From: Pseudomonadota bacterium
GTDB taxonomy: Bacteria > Pseudomonadota > Gammaproteobacteria > Burkholderiales > Thiobacillaceae
Assembly: GCA_030836725.1 (NCBI GenBank)
Contig: JAUPLV010000056.1
Coordinates: forward strand, 1-12,830
Direction: 5' to 3'
DNA length: 12,830 nt
Shown: positions 6,592 to 12,674 of the stretch, one piece after another
Numbering within the stretch: position 1 is the first letter of the stretch
Layout: each line of letters starts with the position of its first letter
Translations under genes and position numbers: made by a program
Notes under the pieces: generated by a model
Database searches by the model: none
What the model saw: the letters and a program-made list of their open reading frames with translations, nothing else
Told to the model about the DNA's origin: nothing

Positions 6592-6798
6592 TTACGACAC
6601 GATCTGGATGTTCGAAGCCTGCTTGCCCTTGGGGCCAGTCGTCACTTCGAAGCTGACTTTCTGGTTTTCCTGCAGGGACTTGAAGCCGCTGGAGTTGATT
6701 GCGGAGAAATGCGCGAAAAGATCCTCGCCGCCGTTATCCGGGGTGATGAAGCCAAAACCTTTTGCATCGTTAAACCACTTAACAGTACCCGTTTCCAT
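6592..6798 (-). CDS. CspA-family cold-shock protein
   Basis: The 68-residue product is a single cold-shock domain: METGTVKWFNDAKGFGFI with RNP1 KGFGFI (13-18) and RNP2 DLFAHF (26-31), ending ASNIQIVS. Proteins of this family bind single-stranded RNA and DNA and act as RNA chaperones in the cytoplasm. The ribosome binding site is AGGAAA, spaced 5 bases from the ATG. A near-consensus sigma70 promoter lies about 115-140 bases upstream, giving a leader of roughly 110 nt as in other csp genes, and a strong intrinsic terminator follows. The expression unit appears monocistronic, but yaeQ is close behind and may receive read-through. Which csp paralogue it is cannot be told from sequence alone. Confidence 0.96.
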   Translation of the reverse strand: METGTVKWFNDAKGFGFITPDNGGEDLFAHFSAINSSGFKSLQENQKVSFEVTTGPKGKQASNIQIVS

Positions 6799-6816
6799 CT
6801 TGTTTCCTATCTATCT

Positions 6817-6839
6817 AAAAAAAATTGGGCGACATGCCC
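6817..6839 (-). promoter_or_regulatory. Hairpin plus U8 in the cold-shock leader (attenuator- or thermosensor-like)
   Basis: Read on the minus strand, GGGC-ATGTC-GCCC is followed by AA and eight Ts, directly before the ribosome binding site region. The geometry is that of an intrinsic terminator, but the stem has only 4 bp, so it should be weak at high temperature and stronger in the cold. csp leaders are known to be temperature-responsive; whether this hairpin takes part is inference. Confidence 0.35.
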
Positions 6840-6913
6840 TATCGATCGAATTTCAAGGAAAACGCTTACCAGAGGTACCGCAATTTAAAGCTTGAATCCA
6901 ACAGATACCCGCA

Positions 6914-6941
6914 TTAATAACACAGATGCGCAGGATGTCAA
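6914..6941 (-). promoter_or_regulatory. Sigma70-type promoter of the cold-shock gene
   Basis: On the minus strand the -35 box TTGACA (6941-6936) is a perfect consensus match, followed by a 16-bp spacer and TATTAA (6919-6914) as the -10 box. The predicted start of transcription is near 6907. The -35 begins only 10 bases after the stop codon of the aspartic protease gene, so the promoter is tucked between the two genes. Confidence 0.75.
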
Positions 6942-6951
6942 AGCCTTTTTG

Positions 6952-7485
6952 TCATCCCTCGACCAGGGGGCGCAGCACCAGGGTGTCGCCGCGCTGCGTG
7001 AATTCCAGATGCTTCAGCACACTCATCCCCAGCAAGACCTGATCGCCGCCCATGCCGGGGTTGAGGCTGGCGGCCACGCCCCTGATCTCGAACGGGCCGA
7101 ACGCCAGGGCATCCACGCGGGTGGCACGGGTCGTCACGGCGCCGTTGGCGGTGATGGATTGCTGGTGCGCGCCCGCTGTCAGGCCCAGTTCGCCGCCCAG
7201 GTGCGCCGGCACCGACACCAGTGTGGCGCCGGTATCGAGCAAAAATGTCACCGGCTGGCCGTTGATCGTTCCGGGGAAAATGTAATGCCCTGCGCGGGTG
7301 CGCTTCAACACCAGTTCGCCGCCGGTCGTAACCTGCAGTTGGCGGTTGGGGTTGTCGCGTGCCTGCAGGCTGTTCTCGAAATAGAGATAGAACATCCCCA
7401 GCACCAGCAGGCTGGCTGCCAGCGCCATGCCGCGGCCAAGCGCGCGCTGCGGGTTGTGTGAGGGCTCAGGGTTTTTCGGGTTCAC
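6952..7485 (-). CDS. Membrane-anchored clan AA (retropepsin-like) aspartic protease
   Basis: From the GTG at 7485 the product is 177 residues: a short basic cytoplasmic tail (1-19), one membrane segment (about 20-36) and a retropepsin-like domain with the catalytic motif FLLDTGATLVSVP (Asp84 in DTGA). GHYIFPGTINGQPV precedes the motif and VLLGMSVLKHLEF (150-162) follows. This is the TIGR02281 family of single-chain, presumably dimeric proteases facing the periplasm; substrates are unknown. The frame stays open up to a TTG at 7539, giving 195 residues, with GTG at 7530 as another option. I prefer 7485 because family members have only a short tail before the RxLGRGM-membrane segment, but no candidate has a good ribosome binding site. 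A MITE-like element ends at 7555, 70 bp before the chosen start, so the native promoter may have been displaced. Confidence 0.87.
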   Translation of the reverse strand: MNPKNPEPSHNPQRALGRGMALAASLLVLGMFYLYFENSLQARDNPNRQLQVTTGGELVLKRTRAGHYIFPGTINGQPVTFLLDTGATLVSVPAHLGGELGLTAGAHQQSITANGAVTTRATRVDALAFGPFEIRGVAASLNPGMGGDQVLLGMSVLKHLEFTQRGDTLVLRPLVEG

Positions 7486-7554
7486 AGCTTGAGGACAGTC
7501 CGTCTGGTTCGTCGTTCCCGTGCGAAACACGCCGGGCAATCAAGTTGTATTCAT

Positions 7555-7765
7555 CCCGGATTATCCATAAGCGGCGAAGAATGTGCACCGTGCCATTGGG
7601 GTGACCCATCGGGGCTGAAGCCCCTCCCACAGGCGACGACGGCCGCGCGCTTTTGTAGGAGCGGGCTTGCCCGCGATCAGAGCAGGCCATCGGAGCTGAA
7701 GATACAGGTACCCGCGTGCACGGCGCACGCTTCGACCCACAAACCGGCCAAATGAATAATCCGGG
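7555..7765. mobile_element. 211-bp MITE-like element with terminal inverted repeats and 5-bp target duplication
   Basis: CCCGGATTATCCAT (7555-7568) is matched by the complement of 7752-7765, with 13 of 14 bases identical. The element is flanked directly on both sides by TTCAT (7550-7554 and 7766-7770), which looks like a 5-bp target-site duplication. It holds no convincing ORF. Inside are two REP-like hairpins in inverted orientation (7607-7677), a third degenerate REP-like fragment (7688-7701) and a GCGTGC/GCACGC hairpin (7714-7730). These account for most of the gene-free stretch 7540-7839; I see nothing in 7771-7839. The element would need a transposase supplied from elsewhere. I cannot assign it to a named family. 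Confidence 0.6.
7607..7677. repeat. Inverted pair of REP-like hairpins
   Basis: Unit 1 contains GGGGCTGAAGCCCC (7611-7624) followed by TCCCACA. Unit 2 contains GCGGGCTTGCCCGC (7661-7674), preceded by TGTAGGA. The complement of unit 2 aligns with unit 1 (TCG, then a short GC hairpin, then CTCC(T/C)ACA), so the two face each other as in a BIME-type pair. The TAGGAGCGGGCTTGCCCGCGA pattern closely resembles REP sequences familiar from Pseudomonas, as recalled from memory. Such repeats are mobilised by RAYT-type tyrosine transposases; none is encoded here. Confidence 0.7.
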
Positions 7766-7839
7766 TTCATACCACACGCGCAGTCCGGCCAGAACAACGC
7801 CGGCTGGTGGCCGCATCGGCGCCGGCAGGCGAAAGCCAT

Positions 7840-8322
7840 TCAGGCGTGATGCATCCTTGGCTGGCTGAAGCGGCAATGCGGGGCGTCGCCGAAGACTTCA
7901 CGCAGGAACCGGGTTTCGATGTGAAGCAGGCGCTCGTGGTCGCCGGCTTCCAGATAGATATCCGGCTGCTCCATCAAATCGTCGTCCCACACCATTTCCA
8001 CCCCCCATGCATTCGGCAGCCCCGGCACCACGCCGGGCTCGCACTCGCTGAAAAGGCGACTCACGCTGGCCTCGTCAGCCAGGCTGAACTCCACGCCATG
8101 ATCCAGCCCCAGTTTCCCGAGATGAACCTCCTGGTCGGCGGGAATCATCGCCACCATCTGGCAACCCACGCCGTCGAGCAGCACGCCCTTGGCCAGACGA
8201 TTGAGAGGAAGCCCCGCGGCGCGGGCGGTTTCGGTGCTGGTCTGGCTGTGCGGATGCGCAACCAAATCGAAGGGAACCCTATGCTGGTCCAGAAAACGTT
8301 CCATGCGATGCAGTGCGTTCAT
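7840..8322 (-). CDS. YbaK/ProX-type aminoacyl-tRNA deacylase
   Basis: The 160-residue product is a single YbaK/aminoacyl-tRNA synthetase-associated domain. Recognisable parts are HPHSQTSTETARAAGLPLNRLAKGVLL (23-49), with the family's conserved lysine at 45, and ECEPGVVPGLPNAWG (93-107), the glycine-proline loop of the active site, followed by DIYLEAGDHERLLHI. Members hydrolyse mischarged tRNAs such as Cys-tRNA(Pro) or Ala-tRNA(Pro) in trans; the exact tRNA specificity cannot be read from sequence. Some close relatives with this length are annotated only as YbaK/EbsC family. The start has an excellent AAGGAG six bases upstream. It lies 127 bp downstream of the pyruvyl transferase-family gene on the same strand, likely with its own promoter (a TATATT-like box near 8360, no good -35 found). 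Confidence 0.9.
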   Translation of the reverse strand: MNALHRMERFLDQHRVPFDLVAHPHSQTSTETARAAGLPLNRLAKGVLLDGVGCQMVAMIPADQEVHLGKLGLDHGVEFSLADEASVSRLFSECEPGVVPGLPNAWGVEMVWDDDLMEQPDIYLEAGDHERLLHIETRFLREVFGDAPHCRFSQPRMHHA

Positions 8323-8407
8323 GATCGGCTCCTTGCAAAACAGGTTTGACGGCTTTCAATATAGTCCAAGCTTGCCCGTCCGTACGCGCGCCATCGCGTC
8401 GCAAACG

Positions 8408-8421
8408 GCCGCCGGCGCGGC
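8408..8421 (-). terminator. Weak GC hairpin after the pyruvyl transferase-family gene
   Basis: GCCGC (8408-8412) pairs with GCGGC (8417-8421) around a 4-nt loop, and on the minus strand CGTTTG follows. It lies 29 bases past the stop. The stem is short and the U-tract poor, so this is only a candidate. Nothing else stands out in the 8323-8449 gap. Confidence 0.2.
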
Positions 8422-8449
8422 TGCCTGGAACCTGCGGGATCCGCCTGAT

Positions 8450-9637
8450 TCACGGCGCCAGCAGGCCTGCCCACTGCGCCTGGCTTTGCAGGTAGCGCGA
8501 ACGCATTTGCGCTGCGTTCTCGCGCAACACGCCGGCGGGCACGGCCAGCGCCCGCATCAGCGCGGGTTCGATCCGGTCGACCGCGACGCTGCGGGGAACC
8601 GCATCCGGCTCCCAGGTTTCGGCAAAGGCGGCTCGCTTGTCGGGACGCCGGCCCTGCTGCGGCGGTTTCAGGCTGACCCGCGGCAGGCCGAAGGCCAGCG
8701 CGACGATGCGGCCGTGCAGGCTACTGCAGACCGTGCCGCGGCTGGCAGCGATGAGGGCGCAGATGTCCCACAGATGAAGCGAAGGAAACAGCCACGCCGT
8801 GCCGGGCGGAAGACGGGATTGCAGTTTTTCGTACAGCGCCGGATCGTCGTGCCACGGCGCCGCGCCGGCGCGGAACAGCGCCAGCCCGAAACCCGTCTCG
8901 GCAGCCGCTCGCGACAGGCCGTTCGCCAGCGCATCCAGGCTGGCATCGTCGGCAAAATCCGCGCTGAACTGGCACGCGAGATAGCCCTGAGGAAAAGCCT
9001 CCAGGATGGCTTTTACCGCGCCCTGCTGCTTATGCCGGCGAATCACCCCGCCGAAGCACCCTTCCACCATCACCGCCGCATCGGGGCACAGCGGGGCGTC
9101 GATGCCTTCCGCCCGCAGCGCGGCCTGGGTGACATGATCGCGAACGCTGAGCCAGTCCGCCTGCCGCAGCGCCGCTTTCACCTCGCCCTGCCGCGCGGGC
9201 GGCAGGAAATCCCACTCCACCCCGCCCACCGCGTTGAAGATCAGCTTGCCGCCCGGCGCCAGCGCATCGCGCCCGATGACGTAGGGCATGGTTCGCGACG
9301 TGCCGAGCTGGCGTGCGGCCCACTCGGCGGCTGCAGCCGGGTCGTCGTCATGGCGCGCAATGGCTGAAGCCGCCGCAGCCGGATCGAGCAGCATGACCGC
9401 AGCCTGCCAGGCTGTGCAGGTCAGCAGTTCGCCGCCGACGTGGATCAGCTTCGCCGGAGGCTCCGCAAGCGGCATCACCCGGTGTCCGCCGCAAGCCCGC
9501 AGATCGCGGTCCACAAGACCGGCGACGCCGAACGCCTGCCCCGGCAGCAGCGCCGTCAGCAGGTGCGGAAACAGCATGTCACCGAAATTGTGCCGGTCGA
9601 AGGCGCCGAACAGGACCGGCGGGGAATGAGCATTCAT
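8450..9637 (-). CDS. Polysaccharide pyruvyl transferase family protein
   Basis: The product of about 395 residues shows the PS_pyruv_trans fold pattern: N-terminal FGAFDRHNFGDMLFP (NFGD about 17-20), HVGGELL (66-72), WLSVRDHVTQAALRAEGI (about 161-178) with CPDAAV after it, and near the C-terminus GTVCSSLHGRIVALAFGLPRV (about 300-320), the conserved histidine-containing loop. Family enzymes (CsaB, WcaK, AmsJ types) transfer pyruvate from phosphoenolpyruvate to sugars of exopolysaccharides or cell-wall polymers. No signal peptide or membrane segment is visible, so it should be cytoplasmic. It is unusual in standing alone: no glycosyltransferase or polysaccharide genes are in the window. Its substrate is therefore unclear. 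It is divergent from the MFS gene across about 100 bp containing two dyads. The ATG lacks a strong ribosome binding site. Confidence 0.85.
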   Translation of the reverse strand: MNAHSPPVLFGAFDRHNFGDMLFPHLLTALLPGQAFGVAGLVDRDLRACGGHRVMPLAEPPAKLIHVGGELLTCTAWQAAVMLLDPAAAASAIARHDDDPAAAAEWAARQLGTSRTMPYVIGRDALAPGGKLIFNAVGGVEWDFLPPARQGEVKAALRQADWLSVRDHVTQAALRAEGIDAPLCPDAAVMVEGCFGGVIRRHKQQGAVKAILEAFPQGYLACQFSADFADDASLDALANGLSRAAAETGFGLALFRAGAAPWHDDPALYEKLQSRLPPGTAWLFPSLHLWDICALIAASRGTVCSSLHGRIVALAFGLPRVSLKPPQQGRRPDKRAAFAETWEPDAVPRSVAVDRIEPALMRALAVPAGVLRENAAQMRSRYLQSQAQWAGLLAP

Positions 9638-9671
9638 CTTCAGTACGATCCGAATGAAAAGGTCAGGGCAT

Positions 9672-9714
9672 CATGCGTATTTTTTCGCATGCAATGTAAT
9701 TTCGCACTACATTG
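9672..9714. promoter_or_regulatory. Two abutting dyads in the divergent promoter region
   Basis: Dyad 1 is CATGCG (9672-9677) with CGCATG (9686-9691), enclosing a T-rich 8-nt spacer. Dyad 2 is CAATGTA (9692-9698) with TACATTG (9708-9714), enclosing 9 nt. The second has the TGTA-N9-TACA form and about 16 bp between half-site centres, as expected for a dimeric regulator such as TetR- or MarR-type proteins. It lies 26 bp before the MFS start codon and 55 bp before the divergent start. No clear -35/-10 pair was found and no regulator gene is in the window. Confidence 0.45.
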
Positions 9715-9739
9715 GAAAAAATCCTTCGCATCCCGACCG

Positions 9740-10903
9740 ATGAAACTCGCCCGCCCCTCGTTCTTCGTGCTGATCGCGCTCATCGGCGGACTGGCCATCT
9801 TCAGCTCGACGCTGTCGAAAACGCCGGTGCTGCCGCTGTTCGCGCAATCGCTCAACGCCACGCCGGCCGAGATCGGCTGGATCGTCATGGCCTCGACCAT
9901 TCCCGGCATCCTGATCAGCTACCCCGCCGGCGCGCTGTCCGACCATCTCGGCAAAGGCCGCGTGCTGCTGGCCTCGCTGGTCGTGTTCGCCACGGCGCCC
10001 TTCCTTTATCTGGTGATCGAAACCGCCTGGCAGCTGATGGCCGTGCGTTTCTATCACGGCTTCGCCACCGCGATTTTCGGTACCGTGGCCAGCGCGGCGA
10101 TTGCCGAGCGCTACAGCACCGACCGCGCGGCGCGGCTGTCCACCTATTCCTCGGTCACCATCGTCGGGCGTTCCATCGCACCGTTTCTCGGCGGCACCCT
10201 GATCTCGCTGGCGAGCTTCGGCGCGGTGTACATCGCTTGCGCGATCAGCGGCGTGCTGGCGCTGGCGGCCGGCCTGCTGCTGCGCGACCATGATCAACCC
10301 CGTCCGGCGAAAAAGCTGGAGCTGCCGCATTTCTGGGCCAGCCTGAAAACCGTGCTGCGCGACCGCGGCATCATGCTGGTGAGTCTGGTCGAAGCGGCGC
10401 AGTATCTGGTGTTCGGCGCGATCGAGGCCTTCCTCGCCCTGTTCGCCGCCTCGCTCGGCATTCCCGCATGGCAGATCGGCGTCATCCTTGGCGTGCAGCT
10501 GGTCGGCATCGTCTTCGTCAAGCCCTTGATGGGCCGGGTGTCCGATCGCGTCGGCCGCCGTCGCGTCATCCTGCCGGGCCTGCTGATCGGCGCGGCAAGC
10601 GTCGTGCTGCTGCCCGCCTTCCCCAGCTTCATCGGCCTATCGGTGCTGAGCCTGGCGTTCGGCCTCGGTTTCGCCACCGTCACCTCGTCCACCGCCGCGC
10701 TCGTCGCCGACCTCACCCGCGACGGCCGCTACGGCTCCTCGATGGGCGTGCTGCGCACGGTGATGGATGTCGGCCAGTCGATCGGCCCGGTGCTCACCGG
10801 TTTCATGGTCGGCGCCGCCGGCTACGCCAGCGCTTTCAGTTTGTTGGCGGCGATCCTGGTTCTGGCCGCACTGATGCTGGGACTGCTGCTGCGCGACGAA
10901 TAG
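9740..10903 (+). CDS. MFS transporter (12-helix, drug-efflux-like)
   Basis: From the ATG at 9740 the protein has 387 residues, about 12 hydrophobic segments and an MFS motif A in each half: GALSDHLGKGR (64-74) after helix 2 and GRVSDRVGRRR (265-275) after helix 8. The basic central loop (about 182-210) separates the two six-helix halves. Motif-A placement and length fit the proton-coupled efflux (DHA1-like) part of the superfamily; the substrate cannot be inferred. The frame is open 100 codons further upstream, but that stretch lies across the divergent gene and the dyads. A second possible ATG at 9689 would add 17 residues. Neither start has a clear ribosome binding site. The gene ends just before the AT-richer right-hand region and converges with the nuclease gene. 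Confidence 0.88.
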   Translation: MKLARPSFFVLIALIGGLAIFSSTLSKTPVLPLFAQSLNATPAEIGWIVMASTIPGILISYPAGALSDHLGKGRVLLASLVVFATAPFLYLVIETAWQLMAVRFYHGFATAIFGTVASAAIAERYSTDRAARLSTYSSVTIVGRSIAPFLGGTLISLASFGAVYIACAISGVLALAAGLLLRDHDQPRPAKKLELPHFWASLKTVLRDRGIMLVSLVEAAQYLVFGAIEAFLALFAASLGIPAWQIGVILGVQLVGIVFVKPLMGRVSDRVGRRRVILPGLLIGAASVVLLPAFPSFIGLSVLSLAFGLGFATVTSSTAALVADLTRDGRYGSSMGVLRTVMDVGQSIGPVLTGFMVGAAGYASAFSLLAAILVLAALMLGLLLRDE

Positions 10904-10917
10904 ACAGGAACCGGGCC

Positions 10918-10972
10918 TTTTGAGGCGCTAATTTAATACGCGGGCGACGGGGCATTATTGTGATCCTCAAAA
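10918..10972. repeat. 8-bp inverted repeat at the composition boundary
   Basis: TTTTGAGG (10918-10925) and CCTCAAAA (10965-10972) are perfect inverted repeats 39 bp apart, in the gap between the MFS and nuclease genes where GC content drops. They could be part of a convergent 3'-end structure or an element end. Slightly downstream, TGACCCAT occurs twice with a 9-bp period (10986-10993 and 10995-11002), directly next to the nuclease stop codon. No standard terminator is visible here for either gene. Confidence 0.3.
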
Positions 10973-11006
10973 AGAAACTCGAAGCTGACCCATTTGACCC
11001 ATCATG

Positions 11007-12674
11007 CTATGACTCTAGACCTGCCTCCAATTCTTTGAGCGCGGCATCAATGACTTGGAATACATTGACAAATCGACTAGCCCACTCCAAATTTTTCTCT
11101 GCTTCAGCACGAGAAACCATTTTGGCCTGCATGTTTGATTTTCGACCATCCTTGACTTTAAATGGTTCAAGCTGACCAGCCGCATCAACCGCATATGAAT
11201 CGAACCACGATGGATACTCTTCATAGGCGGCTTTAATCCAGTCATCCGGGAAAAGGCCTTCGATGGCGAATCGTGAGCGAACCGAGACGAAGTGTTTATT
11301 CGCTTCAAATGGAATGGCGTTTTGGCCAAAGTAAGCTTGTAGATCCTTTCGCTCTTTCTCCCCGGCATCATCGCCGTCAAAAACTGCAAGACAGGGGTGC
11401 TCAAGACGAATGAACTGATATGTCGCTCGAAGAAACCCAGATAAATGCTTAACTCCTCCAAAATCTTCGAACTTCGCTTGCCTTACGAAGCTCAGCGGGT
11501 AGGCGTCTGCCGGCAGCTTTCCGAGTACCCAGCCAAACAATTTTCGGTCTGTGGGGCCTTCAACCAAAATGTTGAACAGTGACAAATTATAAAAGTCGCT
11601 GAATTTGATCCCAAGAGCAGTTCGAATTGCCGAAACAGCTTCTGTAAATGTTGTGTAGCTCTCTATTTCCGTCCTGTTTTTTGTGTTCAGGCTTGTGCCG
11701 CTTACGTACTTAGGGTCTTGTGGCACGAAAGCCATAGAGTGAGTGGTTTTTACCACGGTGGCATCTTCAGCAAGATTTTCGAGAATCGAGTTGCAGTTAC
11801 TAGCTAAGTGCGGGTGCAGATACGACTCTGGCTCTTCAAGCAGCCACAGCACCTCTCGTCCTTCCGCAGCTTCCTGCTTCGTTATCCATCGAAATGCAGC
11901 CAAGAGGGCTGTAGTTTGGATACCCATCCCTTTCTCCTGAATAGGCGTCTTTTGCGGATCGGCAATCATAAAATCGAACCCCGAGACTAAAGCCTCGACA
12001 GATTGACCTGGTAAGGAAAAACTTGCCTCGTATTCGGCGAGCTTGGCCGTTTTGAGTTCAGCATTTAGTGCATCCGCCGCTTCCTTTAGACTCTTGCTGA
12101 TTTCGGGAAGGTGCGGTTCGATAACCTTCGAAACCTTCCGCCTCAGGAAGGGCGTCAATAGTTCCAGATAGATTTGATTTACGCTCTTGGCTGATGGGAC
12201 ATAGTGGAGGCTAAACCCACACAGAAGGCGATTGACGAGAGCAATGTGAGTTCGAGAGTACTGGGCAGCTTGGGCACCCGCCTTAGGTCTTTTAATGTTT
12301 GGAAAGAAGCTATAGACGGGTGTATTTGTTTCTGTGAAGTAGAGCGTCAAATTGAGCTGACTGCAAGTCCTCGTTGTGCCTTGTAAGGCGTGAAGCTCAT
12401 CAATACTTTCATAGATTTCCAGTTCTGCCGCAGGGTCACCATCAAATGTTGCGGTAATACTCGTACGTGCTTTCCCTACCCCGAAGGTTAAATCACTGTC
12501 TCTGGTGTATCCATATGTATTTGCTTGCCCGGTGAATAGAACCTGAATTGCCCGGAGCAAGTTTGTTTTGCCGGAGTTGTTCGGACCAACCAACGTCATG
12601 CGGCCCGGAATTTGGAAGTGCTGTTCCGCCTCGATGGAACGAAAGTTGCGGACTCGGATTTCGGTTAGTTTCAC
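11007..12674 (-). CDS. OLD-family ATP-dependent nuclease (ABC-type ATPase plus Toprim)
   Basis: The 555-residue product opens with the SMC/RecF-type start KLTEIRVRNFRSIE and Walker A GPNNSGKT (30-37). EKGMGIQTTALLAAF (247-261) stands in the signature-motif position, Walker B is LWLLEEPESYLHP (276-288), and TTHS carries the switch histidine (312). The C-terminal Toprim domain has the metal-binding glutamate in LVEGPTD (Glu372) and VFDGDDAG (Asp433, Asp435). This is the architecture of OLD proteins and of GajA, the nuclease of the Gabija defence system. No GajB-type UvrD helicase is in the window, so it may be a stand-alone (class 1-like) OLD nuclease. GTG is the only start: an in-frame TAG lies 12 bases upstream. 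The gene is clearly AT-richer than its neighbours (29 of 60 G+C in the line at 12001), suggesting transfer. It converges with the MFS gene. Confidence 0.9.
   Translation of the reverse strand: MKLTEIRVRNFRSIEAEQHFQIPGRMTLVGPNNSGKTNLLRAIQVLFTGQANTYGYTRDSDLTFGVGKARTSITATFDGDPAAELEIYESIDELHALQGTTRTCSQLNLTLYFTETNTPVYSFFPNIKRPKAGAQAAQYSRTHIALVNRLLCGFSLHYVPSAKSVNQIYLELLTPFLRRKVSKVIEPHLPEISKSLKEAADALNAELKTAKLAEYEASFSLPGQSVEALVSGFDFMIADPQKTPIQEKGMGIQTTALLAAFRWITKQEAAEGREVLWLLEEPESYLHPHLASNCNSILENLAEDATVVKTTHSMAFVPQDPKYVSGTSLNTKNRTEIESYTTFTEAVSAIRTALGIKFSDFYNLSLFNILVEGPTDRKLFGWVLGKLPADAYPLSFVRQAKFEDFGGVKHLSGFLRATYQFIRLEHPCLAVFDGDDAGEKERKDLQAYFGQNAIPFEANKHFVSVRSRFAIEGLFPDDWIKAAYEEYPSWFDSYAVDAAGQLEPFKVKDGRKSNMQAKMVSRAEAEKNLEWASRFVNVFQVIDAALKELEAGLES

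Noticed and set aside
6952..7485. Retroelement or retron protease
   Set aside because: The DTGA protease has a membrane anchor and stands among housekeeping genes without reverse transcriptase or integrase; it fits the bacterial TIGR02281 family.
7555..7765. CRISPR array or tandem repeat cluster in the intergenic repeat region
   Set aside because: The REP-like units are inverted, only two to three in number and unevenly spaced, with no regular repeat-spacer pattern.
7466..7876. Minus-strand 136-codon open frame between the protease and deacylase genes
   Set aside because: It crosses the MITE-like element and both neighbouring genes, and its translation includes the REP hairpins; no family resemblance.
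8189..9367. Plus-strand open frame of 392 codons opposite the pyruvyl transferase-family gene
   Set aside because: It is Arg/Ala/Gln-rich without recognisable domains and lies antisense to a gene with clear family motifs.
9440..9739. 100-codon N-terminal extension of the MFS gene
   Set aside because: It overlaps the divergent gene and the promoter region, has no hydrophobic segment, and family members begin just before the first helix, as from 9740.
11007..12674. Complete Gabija, Septu or PARIS defence system
   Set aside because: Only the OLD-type ATPase-Toprim gene is visible. No UvrD helicase, HNH nuclease or second PARIS gene is encoded in the window, so a system name is not justified.
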